DNA of 64,000 nt from Bradyrhizobium sp. dw_411 (GCF_018449695.1 NZ_JAAVUY010000002.1:434001-498000), one strand, 5' to 3'. Counted from the first letter of the stretch, positions 43,514 through 53,332 are shown. Notes: a model not told the origin generated them from the sequence alone. Program-made: numbers and translations.

Positions 43514-44500
43514 GTGAACCCGCCAACCGCAGCCGTTAGGCTCGACAGCGATCCATTGCCGTTGCCCGCGAAAAAACTGACCGGACAAACCGCGCCCGCG
43601 CGCGCCGACCGGCCGTTCCGCGGCATCGCGCTGATCCTCGCCTCGACGGTGTTTCTCGGATCATCCGACGTCACGTCGAAATACCTGTCGGCGACGCTGC
43701 CATCGATCGAAATTACCTGGATCAGGTTTGTGGTGTTTACGCTGGTGATGGTTCCCGGCATGCTGCCGGGGTCGCCGCTGTTCGCGTTGCGAACCGCGCT
43801 TCCCGGTCTGCAGTTGATGCGCGGCGCTGCGATGCTGGGGTCTTCGCTGTTCTTCATTTCGGGGTTGCGGTATCTGCCGATCGCCGAAGCCTCGGCGACC
43901 AGCTTCGTCTCGCCGCTGCTCGTCACCGCGCTGTCGATCGTTGTTCTGCGCGAGGGCGTCGGCATGCGTCGCTGGCTGGCGACTGCGGTCGGACTGATCG
44001 GCGTGTTGATTATTTTGCGGCCCGGCTCCAGTGCGTTTCATGTGGCCGCGTTTTTTCCGCTGGTGTCGGCGGCGTGCTGGGCCAGCCTGTTGATCATGAC
44101 CCGGATCATGAGCGGGCGGGAAGTGGTCATGACCACCATGACCTATTCGGCGATCATTGGCCTGGCCATTCTCTGCGTGCTGGTGCCGTTCGTTTGGGTG
44201 GCGCCGACCTGGCACGATATTTTCTTCGGAATTATTGTTGGCGTGGCATCGACGGCGGGACAGTGGATCGTCGTACTCGCCTTTCGCTACGCCGACGCCT
44301 CCGTGCTGGCGCCGTTTTCCTACACCCAATTATTGTGGGTCAGCATCCTCGGCTTTCTGGTGTTCGGCGAAGTGCCCGATATATGGACCGTGGTCGGCGC
44401 GGTCTTCGTTGTCGCAAGCGGCCTCTACACCGCGCACCGCGAGCGGCTGCGGCGCTCGCAGCTCATGATGCTCGAGGCCGAGCCGTCTCCCAACGCCTGA
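43514..44500 (+). CDS. DMT-superfamily (EamA) transporter
   Basis: 328 residues from GTG 43514. About ten membrane helices in two EamA repeats: first GIALILASTVFLGSSDVTSKYLSATLPSIEITWIRFVVF…ASATSFVSPLLVTALSIVVLRE (about 37–152), second from VSAACWASLLIMTRI to ILGFLVFGEVPDIWTVVGAVFVVASGLY. Such proteins export amino acids or other metabolites. Ends one base before the convergent Lrp/AsnC gene, which commonly regulates amino-acid exporters. Confidence 0.9.
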   Translation: MNPPTAAVRLDSDPLPLPAKKLTGQTAPARADRPFRGIALILASTVFLGSSDVTSKYLSATLPSIEITWIRFVVFTLVMVPGMLPGSPLFALRTALPGLQLMRGAAMLGSSLFFISGLRYLPIAEASATSFVSPLLVTALSIVVLREGVGMRRWLATAVGLIGVLIILRPGSSAFHVAAFFPLVSAACWASLLIMTRIMSGREVVMTTMTYSAIIGLAILCVLVPFVWVAPTWHDIFFGIIVGVASTAGQWIVVLAFRYADASVLAPFSYTQLLWVSILGFLVFGEVPDIWTVVGAVFVVASGLYTAHRERLRRSQLMMLEAEPSPNA

Positions 44501-44962
44501 TCACACCGGCAAAGCAATCGAATATTTCACCTGGCTGAGCGCAAAGCTCGACTCGATCGAGGCAATGCCGTCCAATCGTGTCAGCTTGTTTTTCAAGAAC
44601 GCCTCATAGGACGACAGATCCGCGGCGACCACGCGCAACAGATAGTCGCGGTTGCCGGTCATCAGATAGCATTCCAGAACCTCGTCCCATTTCGAAATCG
44701 CTTTCGCAAATCGATTGAGGTCTTCTTCCTTCTGGCGCGCGAGCTTGATCGAGATGAAGACGCTGACATGCAGACCCAGCGATTTCTGATCGACGGTCGC
44801 GATATAGCGCGTGATCACGCCGCGCTCTTCCAGCAGTTTGACCCGGCGATGACAGGGCGAGACGGATAATCCGACCTTGTCGGCCAGTTCCTGCATGGTG
44901 GTGCGGCTGTCGGATTGCAGCACGCCGAGTATTTTGCGGTCGATGGCGTCGAGCGTAGTCAT
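44501..44962 (-). CDS. Lrp/AsnC-family transcriptional regulator
   Basis: 153 residues from ATG 44962. N-terminal helix-turn-helix TLDAIDRKILGVLQSDSRTTMQELADKVGLSVSPCHRRVKLLEERGVI (about 3–50), then the RAM (AsnC) ligand-binding domain (VSVFISIKL…ECYLMTGNRDYLLRVVAADLSSYEAFL). Binds an amino acid and controls nearby genes. Divergent from an MdeB/AceE-like gene; in Pseudomonas putida the Lrp-type MdeR controls mdeAB in the same arrangement. A long perfect inverted repeat covers its own start codon, which suggests autoregulation. Confidence 0.92.
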   Translation of the reverse strand: MTTLDAIDRKILGVLQSDSRTTMQELADKVGLSVSPCHRRVKLLEERGVITRYIATVDQKSLGLHVSVFISIKLARQKEEDLNRFAKAISKWDEVLECYLMTGNRDYLLRVVAADLSSYEAFLKNKLTRLDGIASIESSFALSQVKYSIALPV

Positions 44963-45010
44963 TGGGATAAACTCTGTTGATTGGGCATTCGATTGGTAAT
45001 TTATCCCAAT
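44961..45010. promoter_or_regulatory. Long inverted repeat, likely Lrp-family operator
   Basis: ATTGGGATAAA (44961–44971) and TTTATCCCAAT (45000–45010) are perfect 11-bp inverted arms with 28 bp between. The left arm overlaps the regulator's ATG. Spacing of about four helical turns between arm centres (39 bp) suits an Lrp octamer wrapping DNA. Confidence 0.55.
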
Positions 45011-45028
45011 TTTTGGCGGTATGTCGCT

Positions 45029-45044
45029 AAAAATTGAGATTTTT
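45029..45044. promoter_or_regulatory. Second inverted repeat upstream of the MdeB-like gene
   Basis: AAAAAT-TGAG-ATTTTT, perfect 6-bp arms, about 55 bp before the ATG at 45099. AT-rich form is compatible with an Lrp-type half-operator pair, close to the promoter of the dehydrogenase gene. Confidence 0.4.
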
Positions 45045-45098
45045 GCCGCTTCTAAGCCCGTTAATATCCCGCGGTAACCTTGGGCAGGGAGACCCGCC

Positions 45099-47468
45099 AT
45101 GCCGATCGAATCCGCACGCCTGGAAATGCTGACCGCGCTGGCGCGCAAAGCCCTGTGGCTGTCGTCCTGGACCATCCATCACGCCAATCATATCCGGCCC
45201 AATGTCGATGGCCTCAAGGTCGGCGGCCATCAGGCTTCGTCGGCGTCGCTCGCCACCATCATGTCGGCGCTGTATTTTTCAGTACTGCGGCCGCAAGACC
45301 GCGTCGCGGTGAAGCCGCATGCGAGTCCGGTGTTTCACGCCATCCAGTATCTGTTCGGTCACCAGACCCGCGACAAGCTGGAGAATTTCCGCGGCTTCAA
45401 GGGCGCGCAATCCTATCCGTCGCGCACCAAGGACACCGACGATGTCGATTTCTCGACCGGCTCGGTTGGCCTCGGCGTCGCGCAGACCTTGTTCTCTTCG
45501 CTGGTGCAGGATTACGTCAAGTCGCATGGCTGGATGAAGGATCGTCCGGAAGGGCGGATGATCGCGCTGGTCGGCGACGCCGAGATGGATGAAGGCAACA
45601 TCTTCGAGGCGCTGCTCGAGGGCTGGAAGCATGGGCTACGAAATACCTGGTGGGTGGTCGACTACAACCGCCAGAGCCTCGATGCGGTGGTGCGCGAAGG
45701 TCTGTGGGAAAAATTCGAATCCATGTTCCGCAATTTCGGCTGGGACGTGGTGATCGTGAAATATGGCCGGCTGATGCGCGCGGCCTTCGCCGAGCCGGGC
45801 GGCGATGCGCTCAAGCGCTGGATCGATACCTGCCCGAACCAGATGTATGCGGCGCTATGCTTTCAGGGAGGTGCTGCGTTCCGCAAGCGCCTGCACGACG
45901 AGATCGGCGACCAGGGCGCGGTGACACAATTGATCGACCGGCGCAGCGACGACGAATTGCTCGCGCTGATGTCCAATCTCGGCGGCCATGACATGGCCAG
46001 CATGATCGAGGCATTTGAGTCGATCGATCACGATCGTCCGGTCTGCTTCATCGCCTACACCATCAAGGGCGTCGGCTTGCCGTTCCAGGGCCACAAGGAC
46101 AATCATGCGGGCTTGATGACGGTCACGCAGATGGAGAAGTGGCGCAGCGCGCAGAACATCCGGCCCGGCCATGAGTGGGAAAAGTTCGAAGGGCTGTCGC
46201 AGACGCCGGCCGAGTTGGAGGCGTTTCTCGCAAGCGCGCCGTTCACTCGCGACGGCAGGCGGAGGCTTACCGCGCCTGTTGTCGAGGTGCCGGAGCGGCT
46301 CTCGTTCACGCCGTCGCCGCAGATGTCGACGCAGCAAGGGTTTGGACTCGTACTCAACGAACTGGCGCGCGGCGAAACAGAGCTGGCCTCGCGCATCGTC
46401 ACGGCGTCGCCCGACGTCACGGTCTCGACCAATCTCGGCGCCTGGGTCAATCGCCGCGGGCTGTTTGCGCGCGCGGAGAGGGCCGATCTGTTCCGCAGCG
46501 AGAAAATACCCTCGACCTTCAACTGGGATTTTTCGCCGGACGGACAGCACATCGAGCTCGGCATCGCCGAGATGAATTTGTTCATCCTGATGTCGGCGCT
46601 GGGTCTGTCGCACGCCATCAACGGCGAACGGCTGCTGCCGATTGCGACTTTGTACGATCCCTTCATCGAGCGCGGCCTCGATGCGCTGAACTATGCTTGT
46701 TACCAGGACGCGCGCTTCATGGTGGCGGCGACCCCGTCGGGCATTACGCTGGCGCCGGAAGGTGGCGCGCATCAATCGATCGCGACGCCTTTGATTGGGA
46801 TGGCGCAGGACGGGCTCGCTTCGTTCGAGCCGGCCTTTGTCGATGAACTCGCTGTCATTATGGGCTGGGGCTTCCAGCACATGCAGCGCGAGAAAGCCGG
46901 TGAGGGCGGTTCGGTCTATTTGCGGCTTTCGACCCGCACGCTCGACCAGCCGCAACGGATCATGACGCCGGACCTGCAAAACGGGATCACCGAGGGCGCG
47001 TATTGGCTGCGCAAGCCGGGTCCGAATTGCGATGTGGTGATCGCCTATACCGGCGCGCTCGCGCCGGAGGCGATCGAGGCGGTGGGATTGCTCGGCGAAA
47101 GCCGCCGCGATGTCGGCCTGTTGGCGATCACATCCGCGGACCGACTGCATTCCGGATGGACCTCGGCCCGCGCCTTGCGCCGTGATCGCCGCAGCGTCGC
47201 CCATCTCAGCCACATCGAGAAACTGCTGGAACCGTTGCCGCGCGATTGCGGAATCGTCACCGTAATCGACGGTCATCCGGCGGCGCTGGGCTGGCTCGGC
47301 AGCGTGCGCGGCAATCGGGTGGAAGCGCTGGGTGTCGAACATTTCGGCCAGACCGGCACCATCGACGATCTCTATCGCCACCACGGCATCGACGCCAATG
47401 CGATCATCGACGCCGCCGAAAGCGTCTCCACCGGCGGCCCGGTGCGCCATCGCAAGATGGCGGTGTAA
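45099..47468 (+). CDS. Thiamine-dependent 2-oxoacid dehydrogenase E1 (MdeB/AceE-like, transketolase fold)
   Basis: 789 residues, ATG 45099 after GGGCAGGGAG. Single-chain E1 of the AceE type: the thiamine diphosphate motif GDAEMDEGNIFEALLEGWKHGLRNTWWVVDYNRQ (about 155–189), a pyrimidine-binding domain with GIAEMNLFILMSALGLSHAINGERLLPIATLYDPFIERGLDALNYACY (about 488–535) and a transketolase C-terminal domain. Shorter than AceE (about 890 residues). P. putida MdeB, the closest characterised relative I know, oxidises alpha-ketobutyrate from methionine. The divergent Lrp/AsnC gene fits that parallel. No E2 or E3 gene is adjacent, and no methionine gamma-lyase gene is seen. Confidence 0.85.
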   Translation: MPIESARLEMLTALARKALWLSSWTIHHANHIRPNVDGLKVGGHQASSASLATIMSALYFSVLRPQDRVAVKPHASPVFHAIQYLFGHQTRDKLENFRGFKGAQSYPSRTKDTDDVDFSTGSVGLGVAQTLFSSLVQDYVKSHGWMKDRPEGRMIALVGDAEMDEGNIFEALLEGWKHGLRNTWWVVDYNRQSLDAVVREGLWEKFESMFRNFGWDVVIVKYGRLMRAAFAEPGGDALKRWIDTCPNQMYAALCFQGGAAFRKRLHDEIGDQGAVTQLIDRRSDDELLALMSNLGGHDMASMIEAFESIDHDRPVCFIAYTIKGVGLPFQGHKDNHAGLMTVTQMEKWRSAQNIRPGHEWEKFEGLSQTPAELEAFLASAPFTRDGRRRLTAPVVEVPERLSFTPSPQMSTQQGFGLVLNELARGETELASRIVTASPDVTVSTNLGAWVNRRGLFARAERADLFRSEKIPSTFNWDFSPDGQHIELGIAEMNLFILMSALGLSHAINGERLLPIATLYDPFIERGLDALNYACYQDARFMVAATPSGITLAPEGGAHQSIATPLIGMAQDGLASFEPAFVDELAVIMGWGFQHMQREKAGEGGSVYLRLSTRTLDQPQRIMTPDLQNGITEGAYWLRKPGPNCDVVIAYTGALAPEAIEAVGLLGESRRDVGLLAITSADRLHSGWTSARALRRDRRSVAHLSHIEKLLEPLPRDCGIVTVIDGHPAALGWLGSVRGNRVEALGVEHFGQTGTIDDLYRHHGIDANAIIDAAESVSTGGPVRHRKMAV

Positions 47469-47491
47469 AAAATGGCGCTGTAACGGTGTTT

Positions 47492-47517
47492 GTCGTCCCT
47501 GCGAACGCAGGGACGAC
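47492..47517. repeat. Family E hairpin, single form
   Basis: GTCGTCCCTGCG-AA-CGCAGGGACGAC: a perfect 12-bp stem, 24 bp after the MdeB-like stop. Also at both ends of the 49201–49319 element. Confidence 0.75.
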
Positions 47518-47686
47518 GAAGGAAATACCCCGCCGCCTTGTTTCCCTCACACATCAGACCTTATATCCAGCGTGCGCCGCAACGCGGCCTCCCGCATATG
47601 GCGGGTTCATTTTTTTGGCCGTTCGTGCAAGGATGCCTGCCGAACGCCTCGTTCCCCCAACTGCCCCCGAAATCAAGAGGTTCACG

Positions 47687-49117
47687 ATGGTTAACCGCCT
47701 GCAATTCTACATCGACGGTGCCTGGGTCGATCCCGCCGTCAAGAAGTCCACGCCCGTCGTCAACCCGGCGACCGAAGAGGCGATGTATGAAGTTGCGCTC
47801 GGCTCCAAGGCCGATGTGGACAAGGCTGTGAAGGCCGCCAGGCGCGCCTTCGATACGTTTTCGCAGACCAGCCGCGAGGAGCGCGTGGCGCTGCTGACCA
47901 AGATCATCGAGGTCTACAAGACCCGCATCAAGGATATCGGCGCTTCGGTGTCCGACGAGATGGGCGCCCCGTTGCCGATGGCCGAGAAGCTGCAGGCCGG
48001 CGCCGGCCTCGGTCACATCGTCGCGACGCTCGATGTGCTCAAGAAGTATGAGTTCGAGGAAACCGTCGGCTCCGCCGTGGTGGTCCGCGAGCCGGTCGGC
48101 GTCATCGGCATGATCACGCCGTGGAACTGGCCGCTGAACCAGATCGCCTGCAAGGTCGCGCCCGCGATCGCAGCCGGTTGCACCATGATCCTCAAGCCGT
48201 CGGAATTCACGCCGACCTCGGCGCTGATCTTCGCCGAAATCCTGCATGAAGCTGGCGTGCCGAAGGGCGTGTTCAACCTCGTCAACGGCCTCGGCCCCGA
48301 AGTCGGCGCCGCGATGAGCGAGCATCCGGACATTGATATGATTTCGTTCACCGGTTCGACCCGCGCCGGCATCGATGTCGCCAAGCGCGCGGCACCAACC
48401 GTTAAGCGCGTCAGCCAGGAACTCGGCGGCAAGTCGCCGAACGTGATCCTCGAAGGCGCCGACCTGACCAAGGCGGTGACCGGCGGCGTGATGCACATGT
48501 TCAACAACTCCGGCCAGTCCTGCAACGCGCCGAGCCGGATGATCGTGCCGCTGTCGAAGATGAAGGAAGTCGCTGCCATCGCCAAGGGCGTGGCCGACAA
48601 GACCAAGGCGGGCGACCCGCGCGCCGAAGGGACCACCATCGGACCGGTCGTCAACCGCGGCCAGTGGGACAAGATCCAGGGCCTGATCCAGAAGGGCATT
48701 GAAGAAGGCGCCACGCTGGTTGCCGGCGGTCCCGGCCTGCCGGAAGGTGTCAACAAGGGCTTCTATGTTCGCCCGACGATCTTCGCCGACGTCACCGAGA
48801 ACATGACCATCGCGCGCGAGGAAATCTTCGGGCCGGTGCTCGTGGTGATGGGCGCCAAGGACGAGGAAGACGCGGTTCGTATCGCCAACGACACGCCCTA
48901 CGGTCTGGCCGGTTACGTTTCCGCCGACACCGTCGAGACCGCCCGCAAGGTCGGCCGCCGCATCCGCGCCGGCAACGTCAACCTGCAGGGCGTTCCGAAC
49001 GACCGCACCGCACCGTTCGGCGGCTACAAGCAGTCCGGCAACGGCCGCGAATGGGGCCGGTATGGTTTCGAGGAATTCCTCGAGGTCAAGGCCATCGCCG
49101 GCTTCAACGCCGCGTAA
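47687..49117 (+). CDS. Aldehyde dehydrogenase (NAD(P)-dependent)
   Basis: 476 residues from ATG 47687 with AAGAGG upstream; the longer frame runs through the previous gene. Oxidises an aldehyde to its acid. Cofactor motif MITPWNWPLNQIACKVAPAIAAGCTMILKPSEFTP (about 143–177), the FTGSTRAG loop near 223, the general base Glu in SQELGGKSPNVI near 246 and the catalytic Cys in NSGQSCNAPSR near 281. Substrate not shown. It could supply the last step of the neighbouring sugar-acid pathway (2-oxoglutarate semialdehyde to 2-oxoglutarate), but that is inference from position. Confidence 0.93.
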   Translation: MVNRLQFYIDGAWVDPAVKKSTPVVNPATEEAMYEVALGSKADVDKAVKAARRAFDTFSQTSREERVALLTKIIEVYKTRIKDIGASVSDEMGAPLPMAEKLQAGAGLGHIVATLDVLKKYEFEETVGSAVVVREPVGVIGMITPWNWPLNQIACKVAPAIAAGCTMILKPSEFTPTSALIFAEILHEAGVPKGVFNLVNGLGPEVGAAMSEHPDIDMISFTGSTRAGIDVAKRAAPTVKRVSQELGGKSPNVILEGADLTKAVTGGVMHMFNNSGQSCNAPSRMIVPLSKMKEVAAIAKGVADKTKAGDPRAEGTTIGPVVNRGQWDKIQGLIQKGIEEGATLVAGGPGLPEGVNKGFYVRPTIFADVTENMTIAREEIFGPVLVVMGAKDEEDAVRIANDTPYGLAGYVSADTVETARKVGRRIRAGNVNLQGVPNDRTAPFGGYKQSGNGREWGRYGFEEFLEVKAIAGFNAA

Positions 49118-49133
49118 GGTTTAAGGCGACAGC

Positions 49134-49175
49134 AAAACGCCGGGGCGGATTATTCCGCTCCGGCGTTTTGTGTTT
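49134..49175 (+). terminator. Rho-independent terminator after the aldehyde dehydrogenase
   Basis: AAAACGCCGGGGCGG (49134–49148) pairs with CCGCTCCGGCGTTTT (49155–49169) over 15 bp with one G·T wobble around ATTATT; TTTT and GTGTTT follow. The A-run/T-run arms allow function in both directions. Confidence 0.85.
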
Positions 49176-49200
49176 GGGGGGAGTGTCGACAAATCTCGGT

Positions 49201-49319
49201 GTCGTCCCTGCGCACGCAGGGACCCATAACCACAGGACGTCGTGTTGTGTTAAGATCGTCGATCAGCATTTCTCAACGATAAGCCGCGGCGTATGGGTCC
49301 CTGCGTGCGCAGGGACGAC
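49201..49319. repeat. Family E composite repeat
   Basis: Left end GTCGTCCCTGCGCACGCAGG + GACCCATA, right end TATGGGTC + CCTGCGTGCGCAGGGACGAC, so the two ends are inverted copies of a hairpin followed by CCCATA. About 60 bp of unrelated sequence lies between. Confidence 0.7.
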
Positions 49320-49363
49320 AGCGGAGATATCTTCGCGTTCGCCGGGACGACGAATTAACTCGC

Positions 49364-50332
<969 letters not shown>

Positions 50333-50485
50333 TTGCTGTTCTCGTTATTGGTTGGTTACCTCACCGGGCGCATTTGCTAACACCAGCGCGTTCCGGCGGC
50401 AAGCAAGCGGCCGCCGTCATGATGCCTTGCCGCGATGTGGCCGCCGCGCCATACTGAATTCAATCCAGTGATAACGAGGGATGAA

Positions 50486-51298
50486 ATGCCACGCATATTG
50501 ATGACCGGCGCGTCCGGTGGAATCGGAACAAGCCTGCGAAAACTGCTGCCGCCGATCTATCCGGATCTGCTGTTGAGCGACCTGAAGGCGCCAGCCGATC
50601 TCGGCGCTCACGAAAAATTCAAGGCGGCTGAACTGTCCGATCCGGCGCAGGTCGAGGCGATCTGCGAGGGGGTCGACGGCATCGTTCATTTCGGCGGATT
50701 TTCGGTCGAGGGTCCGTGGGGCGATATCCTGCAGTCCAACATCATCGGCTGTTACAACCTGTTCGAGGCGGCGCGCAAGAAGGGCGTCAAGCGCATCGTA
50801 TTCGCGTCCTCGAACCATGCGGTCGGTTTCTATCCGCGGCATCACCGGATCGGAACCGACGTGACGCCGCGGCCGGACAGCCGCTACGGCGTCAGCAAGG
50901 TGTTCGGCGAGGCGGTCGGCGCGCTCTATGCCGACAAGCACGGAATCGGGGTGACGTGTATCCGGATCGGCAATTTCGGCGAAAAGCCGCTGGATCACCG
51001 CCGGCTCGCGATCTGGCTGAAGCCGGAAGACCTGGTGCAACTCTGCCAAATTGGCCTCGATCATCCCGATATCCATTTCGAGGTTTTCTACGGCGCGTCC
51101 AACAATGAGCGGTCTTGGTGGGACAATCACCGTGCCATCGACCTCGGCTATCGCCCGACCGGCCACGCCGAGGATTTCCGCGAACACGCCTTCGCCGAGC
51201 AGGCCAAGGTCGGGCCCGATCCGGTCGGCGATTTCTACCAGGGCGGCGGGTTCTGCGGTATCGAGTTCAACGGCGACAAGAGCAAGATCTGGAAATAG
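50486..51298 (+). CDS. udh: Uronate dehydrogenase (NAD-dependent SDR)
   Basis: 270 residues from ATG 50486 (GAGGG 7 nt upstream). Closely resembles Agrobacterium Udh: glycine-rich ILMTGASGGIGTSLRKLLPP, DGIVHFGGFSVEGPWGDILQSNIIGCYNLFEAARKKGVKRIVFASSNHAVGFYPRHHRIGTD (about 69–130), catalytic Tyr/Lys in RYGVSKVFGE (about 134–143) and the C-terminal SNNERSWWDN. Oxidises D-galacturonate or D-glucuronate to the aldaro-lactone. Next to SMP-30 lactonase, a sugar-acid dehydratase and a TRAP transporter, so an oxidative hexuronate pathway is likely. Confidence 0.85.
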   Translation: MPRILMTGASGGIGTSLRKLLPPIYPDLLLSDLKAPADLGAHEKFKAAELSDPAQVEAICEGVDGIVHFGGFSVEGPWGDILQSNIIGCYNLFEAARKKGVKRIVFASSNHAVGFYPRHHRIGTDVTPRPDSRYGVSKVFGEAVGALYADKHGIGVTCIRIGNFGEKPLDHRRLAIWLKPEDLVQLCQIGLDHPDIHFEVFYGASNNERSWWDNHRAIDLGYRPTGHAEDFREHAFAEQAKVGPDPVGDFYQGGGFCGIEFNGDKSKIWK

Positions 51299-51334
51299 CC
51301 GCTGGCGGTAGCGTCACGGACCAATTAGATCAAC

Positions 51335-51436
51335 GTCATTCCGGGGCGATGCGCAGCATCGAACCCGGAATCTCGAGATTCCCCGATGCGCAATTGCGCA
51401 TCTGAGGTCTGGTCCTTCGGACCATCCCGGAATGAC
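51335..51436. repeat. Family A palindromic repeat, copy 3 with inserted palindrome
   Basis: Same ends (GTCATTCC…GGAATGAC) as other family A copies, but the right half of the central palindrome is interrupted: GAGATTCC is followed by a perfect 18-bp palindrome GATGCGCAATTGCGCATC (51384–51401) before TCTGGTCCTTCGGACC. Confidence 0.75.
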
Positions 51437-51461
51437 GGCTAGAAACCAAGGAAACAAGAAA

Positions 51462-53168
51462 ATGGCTGACGGACTGCGCAAGGGTTTGACGAGTTATGGC
51501 GATGCCGGATTTTCGCTGTTCCTGCGCAAGGTCTTCATCAAGGCGATGGGCTATTCGGACGATGCGCTGAGCCGGCCCATTGTCGGCATCACCAATACCT
51601 ACAGCGACTACAATCCGTGCCACGGCAACGTGCCGCAGATCATCGAGGCGGTGAAGCGCGGCGTGATGCTGTCGGGGGCGATGCCGATGGTGTTCCCGAC
51701 CATCTCGATCGCGGAGAGTTTTTCGTATCCGACCTCGATGTATCTGCGCAATCTGATGGCGATGGACACCGAGGAGATGATCCGCGCCCAGCCGATGGAT
51801 GCGGTGGTCGTGATCGGCGGTTGCGACAAGACCTTGCCGGCGCAGATCATGGCTGCGGTCAGCGCCGATTTGCCGACCGTCGTGATCCCGGTGGGTCCGA
51901 TGGTGGTCGGACATCACAAGGGCGAGGTGCTGGGCGCCTGCACCGATTGCCGTCGGTTGTGGGCCAAACATCGCGCCGGCGAAATCGATCAGGTCGAGAT
52001 CGAAGCCGTCAGCAACCGGCTGGCGCCGTCGGTCGGCACCTGCATGGTGATGGGCACCGCCAGCACGATGGCCTGCATCACCGAAGCGATGGGCCTGTCG
52101 CTGCCGATGAGCGCGACCATTCCCGCACCGCATGCCGAGCGCTTTCGCTCGGCCGAAGCCAGCGGCAAGGTCGCGGCCGAAATGGCCAAGGCGAAGGGGC
52201 CCAAGCCCAGCGAGCTGTTGACCAAGGCTTCGTTCCGCAATGCGCAGGTGGTGCTGCAGGCGATCGGTGGCTCGACCAACGGGCTGATCCATCTAACCGC
52301 GATTGCCAACCGTACCGAACACCGCATCGATCTCGAAGCCTTCGACAAGCTCGGCCGCGAAGTGCCCGTGCTGATCGATCTCAAGCCGTCGGGCGCGCAT
52401 TACATGGAGCATTTCCACCATGCCGGTGGCGTGCCGAAACTGATGGCGCAACTCGGCGATCTGCTTGACCTTGACGCGAAGACCATCACCGGCGCCAGCC
52501 TGCGCGACGTCGTGGCCGGCGCTGAAGAAGTACCGGGACAGGACGCGATCCGGCCGCGCGACAATCCGATCAAGCCGGAAGGCGCGATGGCGGTGCTGCA
52601 TGGCAACCTCGCGCCGCGCGGTGCTGTCATCAAGCATTCGGCGGCGAGTCCCAAGCTGTTGCAGCACACCGGCCGCGCCGTGGTGTTCGACTCGGTTGAA
52701 GACATGACGCTACGGGTCGACGATCCCGCGCTCGATGTCACCGCCGACGATGTGCTGGTGCTGCGCAATGCCGGCCCGAAGGGCGCGCCGGGGATGCCGG
52801 AGGCGGGTTATCTGCCGATCCCGATGAAGATCGCGCGCACCGGCGTCAAGGACATGGTGCGAATTTCGGATGCGCGGATGAGCGGTACGGCGTTCGGCAC
52901 CATCGTGCTGCACATCACGCCGGAATCCGCCGATGGCGGCCCGCTGGCGCTGGTGAAGAACGGCGACATGATCCGGCTCGATGTCGCCAAGCGCAGTATC
53001 GATCTGCTGGTCGATGCGGCCGAACTGGAAAAGCGCCGTGCCGCGCTGCCGGCGCGGACCACACCGGACTGGGCCAAGCGCGGCTACGCGCATCTGTTCA
53101 ACGAGACCATCCTGCAGGCCGATGAAGGCTGCGATTTCGACTTCATGCGCGGCAAGGGGAAGGGGTAG
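51462..53168 (+). CDS. IlvD/Edd-family sugar-acid dehydratase
   Basis: 568 residues from ATG 51462 (AAGGAAAC upstream). Fe–S dehydratase removing water from an aldonic or aldaric acid to give a 2-keto-3-deoxy acid. Cluster cysteines: GGCDKTLPAQ (about 116), GACTDCRRLW (about 152) and SVGTCMVMGTASTMACITEAMGL (about 186–208). SDARMSGTAFGTIVLHITPESADGG is the C-terminal catalytic block. Shorter than IlvD and matching the arabinonate/xylonate/galactonate group. It stands between udh and the TRAP genes and probably processes the acid imported or made there. Distinct from the biosynthetic ilvD at 30228. Confidence 0.88.
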   Translation: MADGLRKGLTSYGDAGFSLFLRKVFIKAMGYSDDALSRPIVGITNTYSDYNPCHGNVPQIIEAVKRGVMLSGAMPMVFPTISIAESFSYPTSMYLRNLMAMDTEEMIRAQPMDAVVVIGGCDKTLPAQIMAAVSADLPTVVIPVGPMVVGHHKGEVLGACTDCRRLWAKHRAGEIDQVEIEAVSNRLAPSVGTCMVMGTASTMACITEAMGLSLPMSATIPAPHAERFRSAEASGKVAAEMAKAKGPKPSELLTKASFRNAQVVLQAIGGSTNGLIHLTAIANRTEHRIDLEAFDKLGREVPVLIDLKPSGAHYMEHFHHAGGVPKLMAQLGDLLDLDAKTITGASLRDVVAGAEEVPGQDAIRPRDNPIKPEGAMAVLHGNLAPRGAVIKHSAASPKLLQHTGRAVVFDSVEDMTLRVDDPALDVTADDVLVLRNAGPKGAPGMPEAGYLPIPMKIARTGVKDMVRISDARMSGTAFGTIVLHITPESADGGPLALVKNGDMIRLDVAKRSIDLLVDAAELEKRRAALPARTTPDWAKRGYAHLFNETILQADEGCDFDFMRGKGKG

Positions 53169-53225
53169 TCTCGTCCTTCGAGTTAGGTCGGCGTTCGCGC
53201 GGCGACCCGGTAAATACACCACCGA

Positions 53226-53268
53226 CCTCATCCTGAGGAGCGCGCTTTTGCGCGCGTCTCGAAGGATG
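53226..53268. repeat. Family B palindromic repeat
   Basis: CCTCATCCTGAGGAGC–GCGCTTTTGCGC–GCGTCTCGAAGGATG; inverted partner of 53293–53332. Confidence 0.75.
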
Positions 53269-53292
53269 GCCGCGAGTCCGTTCCCCTGCATC

Positions 53293-53332
53293 CATCCTTC
53301 GAGACGCGGCTACGCCGCTCCTCAGGATGAGG
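53293..53332. repeat. Family B palindromic repeat
   Basis: CATCCTTCGAGACGC–GGCTACGCC–GCTCCTCAGGATGAGG; inverted partner of 53226–53268. Confidence 0.75.
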
